From positions 1 to 7,231 of the forward strand of contig JAQGPB010000079.1 of NCBI GenBank assembly GCA_028293265.1: DNA of 7,231 nt, in the 5' to 3' direction. Below the pieces are notes generated by a model, which saw only the letters and a list, made by a program, of their open reading frames with translations, was not told where the DNA came from and searched no databases. Shown here in pieces: positions 1-5,963 of this stretch. A program made the translations under genes and the position numbers. Source of the stretch: Pedosphaera sp. GTDB taxonomy: Bacteria; Verrucomicrobiota; Verrucomicrobiae; Limisphaerales; Pedosphaeraceae. Each line of letters begins with the position of its first letter. The stretch's first letter is position 1.

Positions 1-406
1 TGTCAATGATCGGTTCGTCCGGCAATGGAGCCAGTTCGGGAATGATGTCCCAGCCTTGCTCGCCCCGGACCAGAATCCGGCCACAAGGACCTTTTTCGCC
101 AATGCCTGCGCCCAACCGCGCACTACGCCATTGCTTGTTTTCGGGCAGGTCCGCCAAGTCAGGCCGGTGCCCTTCGCGCGTATGGAAGACATGGTAACCC
201 TTGGCGCGAGCGGTGTTCAGCACCTTTTTGATCGGTTCGATGGGCGCGCGGGTGAGGGAGAGATCATAGCCCATCTTGTCCACGTAGCCACCGAACCCGC
301 AAAAGTCTGTTTGCATGTCAATGATGAGCAGGACGGTGTTATCTGGTTGAAGAACGCCATTGAAGGGGTACGGATAAGGGTCAGCCTGGACGAAGCGGGT
401 GGTCAT
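1..406 (-). CDS. biuH-like: Biuret amidohydrolase-like cysteine hydrolase (isochorismatase fold), N-terminal 135 codons
   Basis: This gene starts with ATG at 406 and runs off the left edge after 135 codons. It encodes an isochorismatase-fold cysteine hydrolase, a cytoplasmic family that cleaves C-N bonds with an Asp-Lys-Cys triad. The block IIDMQTDF places the catalytic Asp at residue 30. The following stretches, [20 protein letters not shown] and [17 protein letters not shown], match what I remember of Rhizobium biuret hydrolase BiuH (biuret to allophanate and ammonia) much better than RutB or nicotinamidase. In BiuH the catalytic Lys follows an I-I-D sequence. Here the window ends at IID plus one base, A, which is compatible with a Lys codon, so Lys and Cys lie just outside. 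The Shine-Dalgarno is weak (ACAGG about 9 nt upstream). The gene lies 389 bp downstream of permease 2 on the same strand. The family call is firm; biuret as substrate is inferred, and another ureide is possible. Confidence 0.85.
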   Translation of the reverse strand, partial: MTTRFVQADPYPYPFNGVLQPDNTVLLIIDMQTDFCGFGGYVDKMGYDLSLTRAPIEPIKKVLNTARAKGYHVFHTREGHRPDLADLPENKQWRSARLGAGIGEKGPCGRILVRGEQGWDIIPELAPLPDEPIID

Positions 407-469
407 GGTTTTATACCTGTTTTCATTCGCATGAGAAGCAAGTGTGAGAAACGCCCGCCCTCACCCCGG

Positions 470-548
470 CCCTCTCCCCCGAGGAGAGGGGGAACGCGGC
501 GGTCACTTTGACTACGTTTGCAACTCGCGGTTGCAGTCACAGTTCCCG
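470..548. repeat. Intergenic hairpin repeat, copy 1
   Basis: A perfect 8-bp stem, CCCTCTCC (470-477) and GGAGAGGG (483-490), closes a five-base loop. It is followed by GAACGCGGCGGTC, about 27 diverged bases, and then TTGCAGTCAC at 531-540. A second copy with the same order and almost the same internal spacing begins 171 bp further right. Translated, this element gives the [11 protein letters not shown] type peptide that is familiar as a repeat artefact in genome annotations. It has no coding role here. Confidence 0.75.
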
Positions 549-618
549 GTACATCCAAGAGAAAACTGATATAGGTGCCTGTTCCTGCGGGCGTGGCTTT
601 CCAGTGAACTGCGGAGAA

Positions 619-632
619 ACATCGAACATCGA
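619..632. repeat. Two tandem copies of a seven-base motif
   Basis: ACATCGA occurs twice head to tail, followed by ATGG, just before the second hairpin repeat copy. Tandem ATCGAAC-type heptads are something I recall in intergenic DNA of Verrucomicrobiota. With only two units here, chance is possible. Confidence 0.4.
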
Positions 633-640
633 ATGGAGAA

Positions 641-719
641 CCCTCTCCCCCGAGGAGAGGGAGAACGTGGCGGTCGCGGCGGTTAATTCGTGCCTTCTCG
701 TTGCAGTCACCGTTTTTTC
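641..719. repeat. Intergenic hairpin repeat, copy 2
   Basis: The same 21-base stem-loop as copy 1 occurs without a mismatch (stem arms 641-648 and 654-661). It is followed by GAACGTGGCGGTC, a diverged stretch, and TTGCAGTCAC at 701-710. Hairpin start to TTGCAGTCAC is 60 bases here and 61 in copy 1. The direct orientation and conserved ends with a diverged middle indicate a true repeated unit of about 80 bp, not two unrelated palindromes. Confidence 0.75.
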
Positions 720-795
720 TCCACCGGCGGACAATCGCCGATGATGACATTATTTTTCTGGGGGCCCAAAAAAAAGTGTTCGGTGGCATAATAAT

Positions 796-1734
796 TCAAG
801 ATGAAGCTCCGAGCGCGCCGGGCGCGCCGACGAGGGTGCGTTTTTGCGAGCAGGTCAGCACCATCACAATGAGCGTCAGAATATAAGGCGACGCGTTCCA
901 GAGATAATAACCGCCCGTGACGCCGACGGCTTGCAGCGCGGGACCAACCGCCTGCGCGCCGCCAAAGAGCAGCGAGGCGTAAAGGCAGTGAACGGGATTC
1001 CAGCGCGCGAAGATCACCAGGGCAACCGCCATCAAACCCTGGCCGCTGGAGATCAATTCCGTCCAGGCACCGGGATAGAACAGCGAGAGATGCGCGCCGC
1101 CCAAGCCGGCGAGAAAGCTGCCGCCCACAATCGCGAAAAAGCGCGTGCGGGTCACGGAGATGCCCATCGCCCGGGCGGACGCGGGGGAATCACCCACGGC
1201 GCGGATCTGCAATCCCCAGCGTGTGGATTTGAAAAACCAGTTCATGGCAAAGGCGAGCGCCAGGCCGAGAATAAAAAGCGGACCGATCTTCAACGCCGCC
1301 CGAATCTGGGCCACATTGCTCCAATTGCCGAGTTGCAGCGCGGGCAGTTGGGGAGCACTGGGGTTGATGTAAGGCTTGCCGAAGAAAAAAGCCAGACCGC
1401 TGCCGAAGAGCATCATGGCAATTCCCACCGCGACGTCGTTCACTTTTGGCTTCTGCACGAGCCAGGCGTGAATGCAGCCCAGGAACATTCCCGCGCCGCC
1501 CGCCGCCGCTACGCCGACCCAGGGACTGCCCGTCCGGTAGGAGACCGCATAGGCGGTCATCGCACCGAGCAACAGGGTGCCTTCGAGGCCAAGGTTTATT
1601 TTGCCGCTTTTTTCCGTGAGACATTCTCCGAGGCTGACGAGCAGGAACGGTGTGCCGCCGCGAAGCGCCCCCGCGAAGACCGCCACCAGCACGCCCCACC
1701 AGCCCAGTGATTCGGTACTCATCGCGGTGCTCAT
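796..1734 (-). CDS. BMP-type ABC transporter permease 2 (BPD_transp_2 family)
   Basis: This is an inner-membrane permease of 312 residues, a usual length for the second permease of BMP-type (nucleoside/PnrE-like) importers. Family signatures are visible: a first hydrophobic segment followed by LGECLTEKSGKINLGLEG (the 'AERSGxxNIGxEG' motif) near residues 36-53, a VNDVAVGIAMML segment, and the cytoplasmic coupling loop RAVGDSPASARAMGISV that contacts the ATPase. About eight or nine hydrophobic spans follow through the C-terminal region. I start it at ATG 1734 because that codon overlaps the stop of the 57-codon gene upstream as ATGA and has GAGG six bases before it. An in-frame ATG four codons on (1722) is an alternative. 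Longer upstream extensions would run through the small gene and add a non-membrane N-terminus, so I reject them. It should pair with permease 1. Substrate cannot be read from sequence. Confidence 0.93.
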   Translation of the reverse strand: MSTAMSTESLGWWGVLVAVFAGALRGGTPFLLVSLGECLTEKSGKINLGLEGTLLLGAMTAYAVSYRTGSPWVGVAAAGGAGMFLGCIHAWLVQKPKVNDVAVGIAMMLFGSGLAFFFGKPYINPSAPQLPALQLGNWSNVAQIRAALKIGPLFILGLALAFAMNWFFKSTRWGLQIRAVGDSPASARAMGISVTRTRFFAIVGGSFLAGLGGAHLSLFYPGAWTELISSGQGLMAVALVIFARWNPVHCLYASLLFGGAQAVGPALQAVGVTGGYYLWNASPYILTLIVMVLTCSQKRTLVGAPGALGASS

Positions 1735-1904
1735 CGGCGCCTCATGGGTTTGGGAGTGAAAGCGATGTGCGAAGAGTTCCTTTCCAAGGAAGCGGTGAGG
1801 AATTGGATGTTGCGCTGCCAAACCCCGCTGTTCAACAGGTCGCGGTTTTGATCGGCCCGGATGAAGCGATTGAAGTCCACATAAACTGACGGTGACGATG
1901 TCAT
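1731..1904 (-). CDS. Unrecognised 57-aa protein nested between two ABC permeases by ATGA overlaps
   Basis: I do not recognise this protein. It begins MTSSPSVYVDFNRF and ends KPMRRR. The start ATG (1904-1902) overlaps the TGA of permease 1 as ATGA, and its TGA (1733-1731) overlaps the ATG of permease 2 in the same way. A strong ribosome binding site, AGGAAAGGAAAGC, sits directly before the start. This arrangement is what translationally coupled genes look like, and it also removes what would otherwise be a 166-bp gap between permeases. The protein has no membrane segment or signal peptide. It is polar, with an acidic/basic middle (FIRADQNRDL) and a basic C-terminus, so a cytoplasmic protein touching the permeases, RNA or the hydrolase is conceivable. 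The VYVDFN opening faintly recalls a family of small acidic bacterial proteins, but the rest does not follow it. Existence as a gene: fairly sure. Function: unknown. Confidence 0.7.
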   Translation of the reverse strand: MTSSPSVYVDFNRFIRADQNRDLLNSGVWQRNIQFLTASLERNSSHIAFTPKPMRRR

Positions 1905-3019
1905 GCTTTCCTTTCCTGAAAGATGCCGAACTTGCCGTAAAGCGAGTCGCTGAAGAGAATCACAAGAAATACGAGTCCCTGAAAAACCAGGATCGTTGCG
2001 TCGGGCAGTAGAAAATAGCGCTGCAATATGCCGCCGCTGGCGAGAATGCCGCCCAACAATGTGGCCACCAGGATGGTCGCAAATCCGTGCTGACGCGCCA
2101 CGAATGCCACCAAGATGCTGCTGTAGCCGTAATTGGCATTCAGCGATTCGTTCGCGCGCCCATGCACGGCAGCCACTTCCACCATTCCGGCGAGGCCAGC
2201 GCCCGCGCCGCCGAGAAAACAGGTTATCAAACTGATTTTCCCGACCGACAAGCCGGCAATGCGCGCCGCGCGAATGTTGCCGCCGATCATCTTGGCTTTG
2301 AATCCGAACGTGGTGTGCTCCATCAAAATCCATGCAATCAAGCACGCCACAATTCCATAAGCCAAGCCCCAATGAATGTTCGTGCCCGGTATCGGTTGCA
2401 GCATGCTCTCGTCCGCAATCGGATAGCTCGAAGGCTTGTTCAGGCTGCCGGGATCTTTCATCGGGCCGTTCACGAGAAAGTTGAGCAGGGCGATGGCGAT
2501 GTAGTTCATCAGGAGGCTGCTGATGGTTTCATTCACGCCACGATAATATTTCAAGGCCCCGACCGCCGCGATCCAAAGGCCGCCGCAGACGATTCCCGCA
2601 ACGGCCATGGCGACAAGCGCCAACAGCGGCGACCAGGAGGCCACTGCCAGACCGGTGGCAACCGCGCCGAGACCGCCGACGACCAGCGCGCCTTCATTGC
2701 CAATCACCACGTATCCCAACCGGGCGGGCAACGCCGTGCAAAGCGCCGCGAGCATCAGCGGCGCAGCGCGCAACAATGTGTTTTGAAACGAATACCAACT
2801 GCCGAAGGCGGCGCGGTTAATTGCGGCGAAAACCGAGAAAGCATTGGCTCCCTGAAAAGCACAGAACAGCCCAAACAATGCCAGCGCCACAATCACCGCC
2901 GCGACGGGCATCAAGATCGCCTCGGCACTGCGGCGCCAGTTGGCAGGAAGCTTGAATCCAGCCTTTTGGGGCTGCATCGCAACTGGCGCGACCGCAGCGG
3001 TGCTTGGTCCGATTTCCAT
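1901..3019 (-). CDS. BMP-type ABC transporter permease 1 (BPD_transp_2 family)
   Basis: This inner-membrane permease has 372 residues from ATG 3019. After a roughly 33-residue cytoplasmic N-terminus, the first membrane span is near residues 34-56 (LMPVAAVIVALALFGLF). Next come ALPARLGYVVIGNEGALVVGG and the family hallmark RGVNETISSLLMNYIA (compare 'GVNEVISTLMLNYIA'). A coupling loop, GFKAKMIGGNIRAARIAGLS, would dock on the ATPase, and further hydrophobic spans run to the C-terminus. It resembles PnrD/YufP-type permeases. Neither 3019 nor the in-frame ATG at 2977 has a good Shine-Dalgarno sequence; 3019 is the first Met after the repeat-bearing gap and gives a usual length. The open frame continues to 3301, but that part translates the repeats and is not family-like. 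Its stop overlaps the start of the 57-codon gene. It presumably forms a heterodimeric channel with permease 2. Confidence 0.92.
   Translation of the reverse strand: MEIGPSTAAVAPVAMQPQKAGFKLPANWRRSAEAILMPVAAVIVALALFGLFCAFQGANAFSVFAAINRAAFGSWYSFQNTLLRAAPLMLAALCTALPARLGYVVIGNEGALVVGGLGAVATGLAVASWSPLLALVAMAVAGIVCGGLWIAAVGALKYYRGVNETISSLLMNYIAIALLNFLVNGPMKDPGSLNKPSSYPIADESMLQPIPGTNIHWGLAYGIVACLIAWILMEHTTFGFKAKMIGGNIRAARIAGLSVGKISLITCFLGGAGAGLAGMVEVAAVHGRANESLNANYGYSSILVAFVARQHGFATILVATLLGGILASGGILQRYFLLPDATILVFQGLVFLVILFSDSLYGKFGIFQERKA
1905..1917 (-). promoter_or_regulatory. Strong ribosome binding site of the 57-codon gene
   Basis: Read on the minus strand, AGGAAAGGAAAGC precedes the ATG at 1904 and holds two overlapping purine-rich Shine-Dalgarno matches (AGGA and AAGGA). 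It lies inside the last codons of permease 1. Several other genes here have weak or no Shine-Dalgarno sequences, so this one stands out and supports the start choice. Confidence 0.65.
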
Positions 3020-3153
3020 GGGGCTGTTCGGTGTCAAGTATGTGCTCCGGTTGAGGCCACCCGACCTGGCAGTTCTGCCTTGGAATAACGTCCGAGAAGA
3101 TTTTCCAACCTCCAAGCAGGTTGCGGCCAAGCTGTGCATAGAACCGGAGACAC

Positions 3154-3251
3154 AACCTCTTCGAGGTTGAAGGGCATGAGCACTGTCTCCCAGGGTAGGC
3201 TCTCTCCGAATCGAGCCAACCCTGGGCTTTGAGGCATAACCTCTTCGAGGT
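3154..3251. repeat. Palindromic repeat element (AACCTC-TTC-GAGGTT / CCCAGGGT...ACCCTGGG)
   Basis: The element has three parts. AACCTC-TTC-GAGGTT (3154-3168) is a palindrome with 6-bp arms, repeated almost exactly at 3238-3251 (14 bases identical, last base of the arm changed). Between them lies a longer hairpin, 3189-3226, in which CCCAGGGT pairs with ACCCTGGG and, after one A/A mismatch, GGCTC pairs with GAGCC around a ten-base loop. Elements built from an 'AACCTCGAAGAGGTT' unit and a 'CCCAGGGTTGG...' unit are something I recall as scattered through intergenic DNA of Planctomycetota and Verrucomicrobiota. It sits in the gap between the binding-protein gene and permease 1, inside a presumed operon. 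Confidence 0.7.
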
Positions 3252-3371
3252 CCGGGGAGGGTTTTCTGTGAGCCTGGTTGTGTCGTCTGCTGGCGGAGCA
3301 CTTCGTATTCATTTGAAAATGCGGCATAAGATATTCAAGGGTAACTGTTGAACTCGCACCCCGCCAAGGGT

Positions 3372-3401
3372 GCGGCGGCCGGATCAAAGTCCGACCGCCG
3401 C
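3372..3401 (-). promoter_or_regulatory. Strong GC-rich hairpin immediately after the binding-protein gene
   Basis: A 12-bp stem with a six-base loop begins 13 bases past the stop codon. The only imperfect pair is C-A if read on the plus strand but G-U on the minus strand, which fits a minus-strand RNA. No T run follows, so it is not a classical intrinsic terminator. In other binding-protein-dependent importers, such as maltose, a hairpin at this place protects the upstream mRNA and gives more binding protein than permease. I infer the same role here. A second stem, CGCACCC/GGGTGCG (3355-3361 and 3368-3374), shares three bases with it, so both cannot form completely. Confidence 0.6.
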
Positions 3402-3413
3402 CACGGAGAGTTT

Positions 3414-4541
3414 TCAACTCTTGGTGCTGCCCATCACGCCTTCGACGAGGTAGTCCATCTTCTCAAGGTTGATGTCCTGCTGTTTCATTTCGGTGCCCTC
3501 GGGAATGACGACCTTGCCGCCGTTGTCCTTGATCGGGCCCTTGTAAATGACCATGTCGCCGGCCATGAACTTCGCCTTCGCGGCTTCGGCATCCTTTTTC
3601 GCATCATCGTTCACGGCGGGACCGTAGGCGGACATTTTGACAAACCCTTCCTTCAAGCCGCCGCGGATCAAATGCGGAATCGTGCCGTCGGCAAGGGTCT
3701 TGCCCTCTTTCACCCAGGTGGCGTAATCGGAATAGACCTTGGTCCAATCCCATTCAGCCCCGGTGAGATAGCCTTTGGGGGCAAGCTTGGAGCCATCGGC
3801 ATGATAACCGCACACAAAGATGCCGCGCCGTTCGGAAGTTTCGAGAATGACCTTCGGGCTGTCCACATGGCAGGTAAGCACATCCACGCCTTGATCAATC
3901 AAGCTCGTTGCGGATTCAGCCTCCTTCACCGGCATGGACCAATCACCCGTGAAAACCACCTGCACGGTCACGTCCGGCTTCACGCTGCGGGCACCAAGGG
4001 TGAAACTGTTGATGTTCCGCAGCACCTGGGGAATCGGCTTGGCGGCGATGAATCCCAGCTTGCCGGATTTGGTGGCATGGGCGGCGACGATGCCCGAGAT
4101 ATACTCGCCTTCGTCAATGTACCCGAAGTAGCTTCCGACATTCTTCGGGTCCTTGTCCGGGTTATACATGCCGCCGCAATGGAAGAACTGCACTTTGGGG
4201 TACTGTTTGGCGACCTTGAGGATGTGGGGATTGTAGTAGCCGAAGGAGGTGGGAAACAACATGGTCGCGTGGTCAAGGTTGATCATGTTGCGCATGGTTT
4301 CCTGTACCGCCGTGGTTTCGGGCACGCTGGCTTCTTCCACGCTTTGGACCCAGGCCAGTTTCGAAACCCCGACTTTTCCCTCGGCGTGGGCCTGGTTGTA
4401 ACCATAATCATCCTTGGGGCCGACATAGATGAATCCGGCCACGACCTTGGCGTCTTCCGCGTACGCGGTGAAGGTACCCGTTGACGCAGCCAAGCAAACA
4501 GTGGCGGCGAACAAAACTGAACGAACTGTAATAATTTTCAT
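3414..4541 (-). CDS. BMP-family ABC transporter substrate-binding protein
   Basis: This 375-residue periplasmic binding protein belongs to the BMP (basic membrane protein / PnrA-like, PF02608-type) family. Residues 1-28 form a signal peptide (MKIITVRS, hydrophobic core, cleavage likely at AYA|ED). There is no lipobox Cys near the cleavage site, so it is probably soluble in the periplasm rather than a lipoprotein like TmpC/PnrA. Family features include FIYVGPKDDYGYNQAH just after the signal peptide (compare 'GPxxDxGWxxxH'), then EYISGIVAAHATKSGKLGFI, LGARSVKPDVTVQVVFTGDW and LIDQGVDVLTCHVDSPKV. These are the alternating sheet-helix blocks of this fold. Characterised family members bind nucleosides, but this long branch is also found next to amide hydrolases, so a ureide ligand is plausible. 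It follows the barrel protein by 51 bp. The start has no evident Shine-Dalgarno sequence but is fixed by the signal peptide. Confidence 0.93.
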   Translation of the reverse strand: MKIITVRSVLFAATVCLAASTGTFTAYAEDAKVVAGFIYVGPKDDYGYNQAHAEGKVGVSKLAWVQSVEEASVPETTAVQETMRNMINLDHATMLFPTSFGYYNPHILKVAKQYPKVQFFHCGGMYNPDKDPKNVGSYFGYIDEGEYISGIVAAHATKSGKLGFIAAKPIPQVLRNINSFTLGARSVKPDVTVQVVFTGDWSMPVKEAESATSLIDQGVDVLTCHVDSPKVILETSERRGIFVCGYHADGSKLAPKGYLTGAEWDWTKVYSDYATWVKEGKTLADGTIPHLIRGGLKEGFVKMSAYGPAVNDDAKKDAEAAKAKFMAGDMVIYKGPIKDNGGKVVIPEGTEMKQQDINLEKMDYLVEGVMGSTKS

Positions 4542-4592
4542 AAGATTGACGAATTACCCGAATTTGGTTGCCATTGCATCGCGTCCAACTGG

Positions 4593-5576
4593 TCAAAAGA
4601 AGGTTGATACGCCGGCATACACTTGAACGGTGTCAGTCACGTAGCTCCCCGGCCCCGGAGCCAGAAAACCCGAACTGTTCATGCCAATCAACCCGCTGGT
4701 TTTGTCGCCGTTCAAAAACTTCATGTATTTGACGCCGAGGTGAAAGCTCCAACTCCCATAACCTGCCGGCATGAATTTCATCGGGACGGACGCCTTCGCG
4801 CCCACTTCATACAGGCCGATGCCTGAGCGTCCATAAAAACGATTGTCTATGGGAATGAGCGTGCGCACCGGCAGCTCGACTTTCACGCTGCAGCTCTCGA
4901 AGGTGTAGGACGGGGCGATGCCAATATCGAAGTATCCGCTCGGACCATGACCGGCAATCGGGCCGACGGTGGCTTTGTTCTGCAATTCCTGCCAGTAAAT
5001 GACTGTTGGGTGCAGCGCGTAAGCCTTGAGACAATCGCTGTCGTTGAAGGAGAATTTGGTTTCCAGATGCTGGGACGTGGGGTATTGCCCTTCTTGGCTG
5101 ATGAAGGCCGTGTAAGTCAACCCCAGCGTGCAATTTTTGGCAAAGGTGGTGGTTACTCCAAAGATCGGGTCAATCTCGTTAAGGATTCCGTGTTCCGGTC
5201 CCTGGCCGCCGGCGCGGGTCGTGAAATTAAAACCATCATGGGAACCCTGCTGCGAGGTGGAAAAGTCCGCCCAAACGCCGGGCACAAAGGTGACGTCATT
5301 GATAAAGGAATCGCCCTTGTAAACATTCACGAAACCCAGCACGAGCGGTTGCGCAGTGAGCCCCTGGTTCACCACGATAAGACCGCGCGGGGTCAGATAT
5401 TCATTGGCAAATTCGATGTTCACCAAGGCATTCACCTTGGAAGGCGGCGGGGCATCGGCAGCGATCAACGGCACGGCTGCCGACGAGAACAGGCAGGTGG
5501 TCGCCAAAGCCATATTGAGCGCGCGATTGGAACCGGAATTCGCGGGGAGATGTTTGGTTTTGTTATGAGTGGTCAT
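4593..5576 (-). CDS. Probable outer-membrane beta-barrel (porin-like) protein
   Basis: From ATG 5576 this is a 327-residue protein. Residues 1-40 have a long, basic and polar N-region (MTTHNKTKHLPANSGSNR), a hydrophobic core (MALATTCLFSSAAVPLIA) and AxA-type cleavage sites near residue 40-42. The mature part alternates polar and hydrophobic residues, is rich in Gly, Tyr, Phe and Thr (FNFTTRAGGQ, GYFDIGIAPSYTF, WSFHLGVKYMKF), has no long hydrophobic helix, and ends VQVYAGVSTFF. The terminal Phe is the usual signal for BAM-mediated barrel insertion. I recall unnamed verrucomicrobial proteins with a similar plan (NVEFANEYLTPRG near the start), but no function for them. Lying 51 bp before the binding protein, it may supply the outer-membrane passage for the same substrate. 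A second candidate start, ATG 5513, would lack the basic region. Barrel: fairly sure. Transport role: inferred from position. Confidence 0.8.
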   Translation of the reverse strand: MTTHNKTKHLPANSGSNRALNMALATTCLFSSAAVPLIAADAPPPSKVNALVNIEFANEYLTPRGLIVVNQGLTAQPLVLGFVNVYKGDSFINDVTFVPGVWADFSTSQQGSHDGFNFTTRAGGQGPEHGILNEIDPIFGVTTTFAKNCTLGLTYTAFISQEGQYPTSQHLETKFSFNDSDCLKAYALHPTVIYWQELQNKATVGPIAGHGPSGYFDIGIAPSYTFESCSVKVELPVRTLIPIDNRFYGRSGIGLYEVGAKASVPMKFMPAGYGSWSFHLGVKYMKFLNGDKTSGLIGMNSSGFLAPGPGSYVTDTVQVYAGVSTFF

Positions 5577-5717
5577 TCTTGGTGTAGGTGGTTGCGTTTG
5601 TTGGCGCAGATTTCCGATGGGCATCAAACTCGCCCTGGCAAACCAACCCGGTTCCCCCGGCAGCATCCAACCATCAGTTTGGCCGGCCCATCAATGAAAT
5701 CGCGTTGTGGGCATTGA

Positions 5718-5733
5718 AGCTGATGCCATGCCA
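5718..5733 (-). promoter_or_regulatory. Sigma54-like promoter candidate
   Basis: Read on the minus strand, TGGCATGGCATCAGCT compares with the sigma54 consensus TGGCACG-N4-TTGCW. The invariant GG and GC are present with the correct ten-base separation, and nine of twelve defined positions match. Transcription would begin about 130 nt before the barrel-protein start. A nitrogen-scavenging locus is a natural sigma54 target, but a match of this quality can arise by chance. Confidence 0.3.
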
Positions 5734-5755
5734 AAGGTGAGTTTCAGCGGGCATT

Positions 5756-5770
5756 GCAATTTGAAATTGC
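5756..5770. promoter_or_regulatory. 15-base palindrome, candidate operator
   Basis: GCAATTT-G-AAATTGC has perfect 7-bp arms around one central base. Its AT-rich core stands out from the GC-rich surroundings. It lies between the sigma70-like and sigma54-like candidates, a sensible place for a dimeric regulator (GntR or TetR type). No regulator gene is in the window to pair with it. Confidence 0.4.
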
Positions 5771-5824
5771 TTCACCGCAGCCGTTAGAAGAATTCACACC
5801 AGCAAAAATTCAGCGGCCTGGACA

Positions 5825-5853
5825 ATTCAAGCTCACTCTCCGCACACTGACAA
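5825..5853 (-). promoter_or_regulatory. Sigma70-like promoter candidate for the transport operon
   Basis: On the minus strand, TTGTCA (5853-5848, five of six consensus bases) is separated by exactly 17 bases from TTGAAT (5830-5825, four of six). It would give a leader of roughly 240 nt before the barrel-protein start. It is the best sigma70-type match I found in this gap, but the -10 is only moderate. Confidence 0.35.
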
Positions 5854-5963
5854 AAAGTCCCGGATGTCCCGAACAAATCGCGCGCATCCCTTTTTTCCGC
5901 CTCGACACGGCCCTGCCACCAGATTCAAAACCATCCAACATCGTCGCCTACTACTCAGAGTGA

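Larger units (their letters stand above)
407..795. other. Repeat-bearing gap between permease 2 and the hydrolase
   Basis: No credible gene lies in these 389 bp. Most of the stretch is the two hairpin repeat copies annotated separately, plus a tandem seven-base motif at 619-632. Just past the permease 2 stop, read on the minus strand, come a run of eight T at 767-774 region and a GGGCCC palindrome. No stem directly precedes the T run, so I do not call a terminator. A short stem at 725-740 (CGGCG/CGCCG) lacks a T run on either strand. No convincing promoter for the hydrolase was found, so it may be read through from the permeases. Confidence 0.6.
3020..3413. other. 394-bp non-coding gap between binding protein and permease 1
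   Basis: The open frames here translate repeats and lack family features. No Walker A or ABC signature sequence is visible in any frame, so there is no obvious remnant of the missing ATPase. The contents are the hairpin after the binding-protein stop (3372-3401), a second overlapping stem (3355-3374), the palindromic repeat element (3154-3251), and about 130 bp before permease 1 in which I see no firm promoter. Confidence 0.6.

Noticed and set aside
725..774. An intrinsic terminator after permease 2
   Set aside because: The T run has no stem directly before it and the nearby stem at 725-740 has no T run after it, so the parts do not form a terminator.
403..789. A 128-codon minus-strand frame between permease 2 and the hydrolase
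   Set aside because: Most of it translates the two hairpin repeats (PLLGGEG-type peptide twice), it overlaps the hydrolase start, and shows no family features. This is a known kind of repeat artefact.
844..1710. A long plus-strand frame of 288 codons opposite permease 2
   Set aside because: Arg/Ala/Gly/His-rich shadow translation of a GC-rich gene; the minus strand carries clear permease motifs.
2087..3088. A 333-codon plus-strand frame opposite permease 1
   Set aside because: Low-complexity, polar composition without motifs; antisense to a well-supported membrane protein.
3020..3301. N-terminal extension of permease 1 to an upstream ATG
   Set aside because: The added residues translate the palindromic repeat element and would precede the expected first membrane segment by more than 100 residues.
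3348..4484. A 378-codon plus-strand frame opposite the binding-protein gene
   Set aside because: Shadow of the BMP gene, which has a signal peptide and family motifs on the minus strand.
4947..5717. A 256-codon plus-strand frame opposite the barrel protein
   Set aside because: No signal peptide or motif, and it runs past the barrel gene into its promoter region.
5577..5830. A guanidine, purine or glycine riboswitch in the operon leader
   Set aside because: Short resemblances such as CCGGGGGAACCGGG do not extend to any conserved core that I can name.
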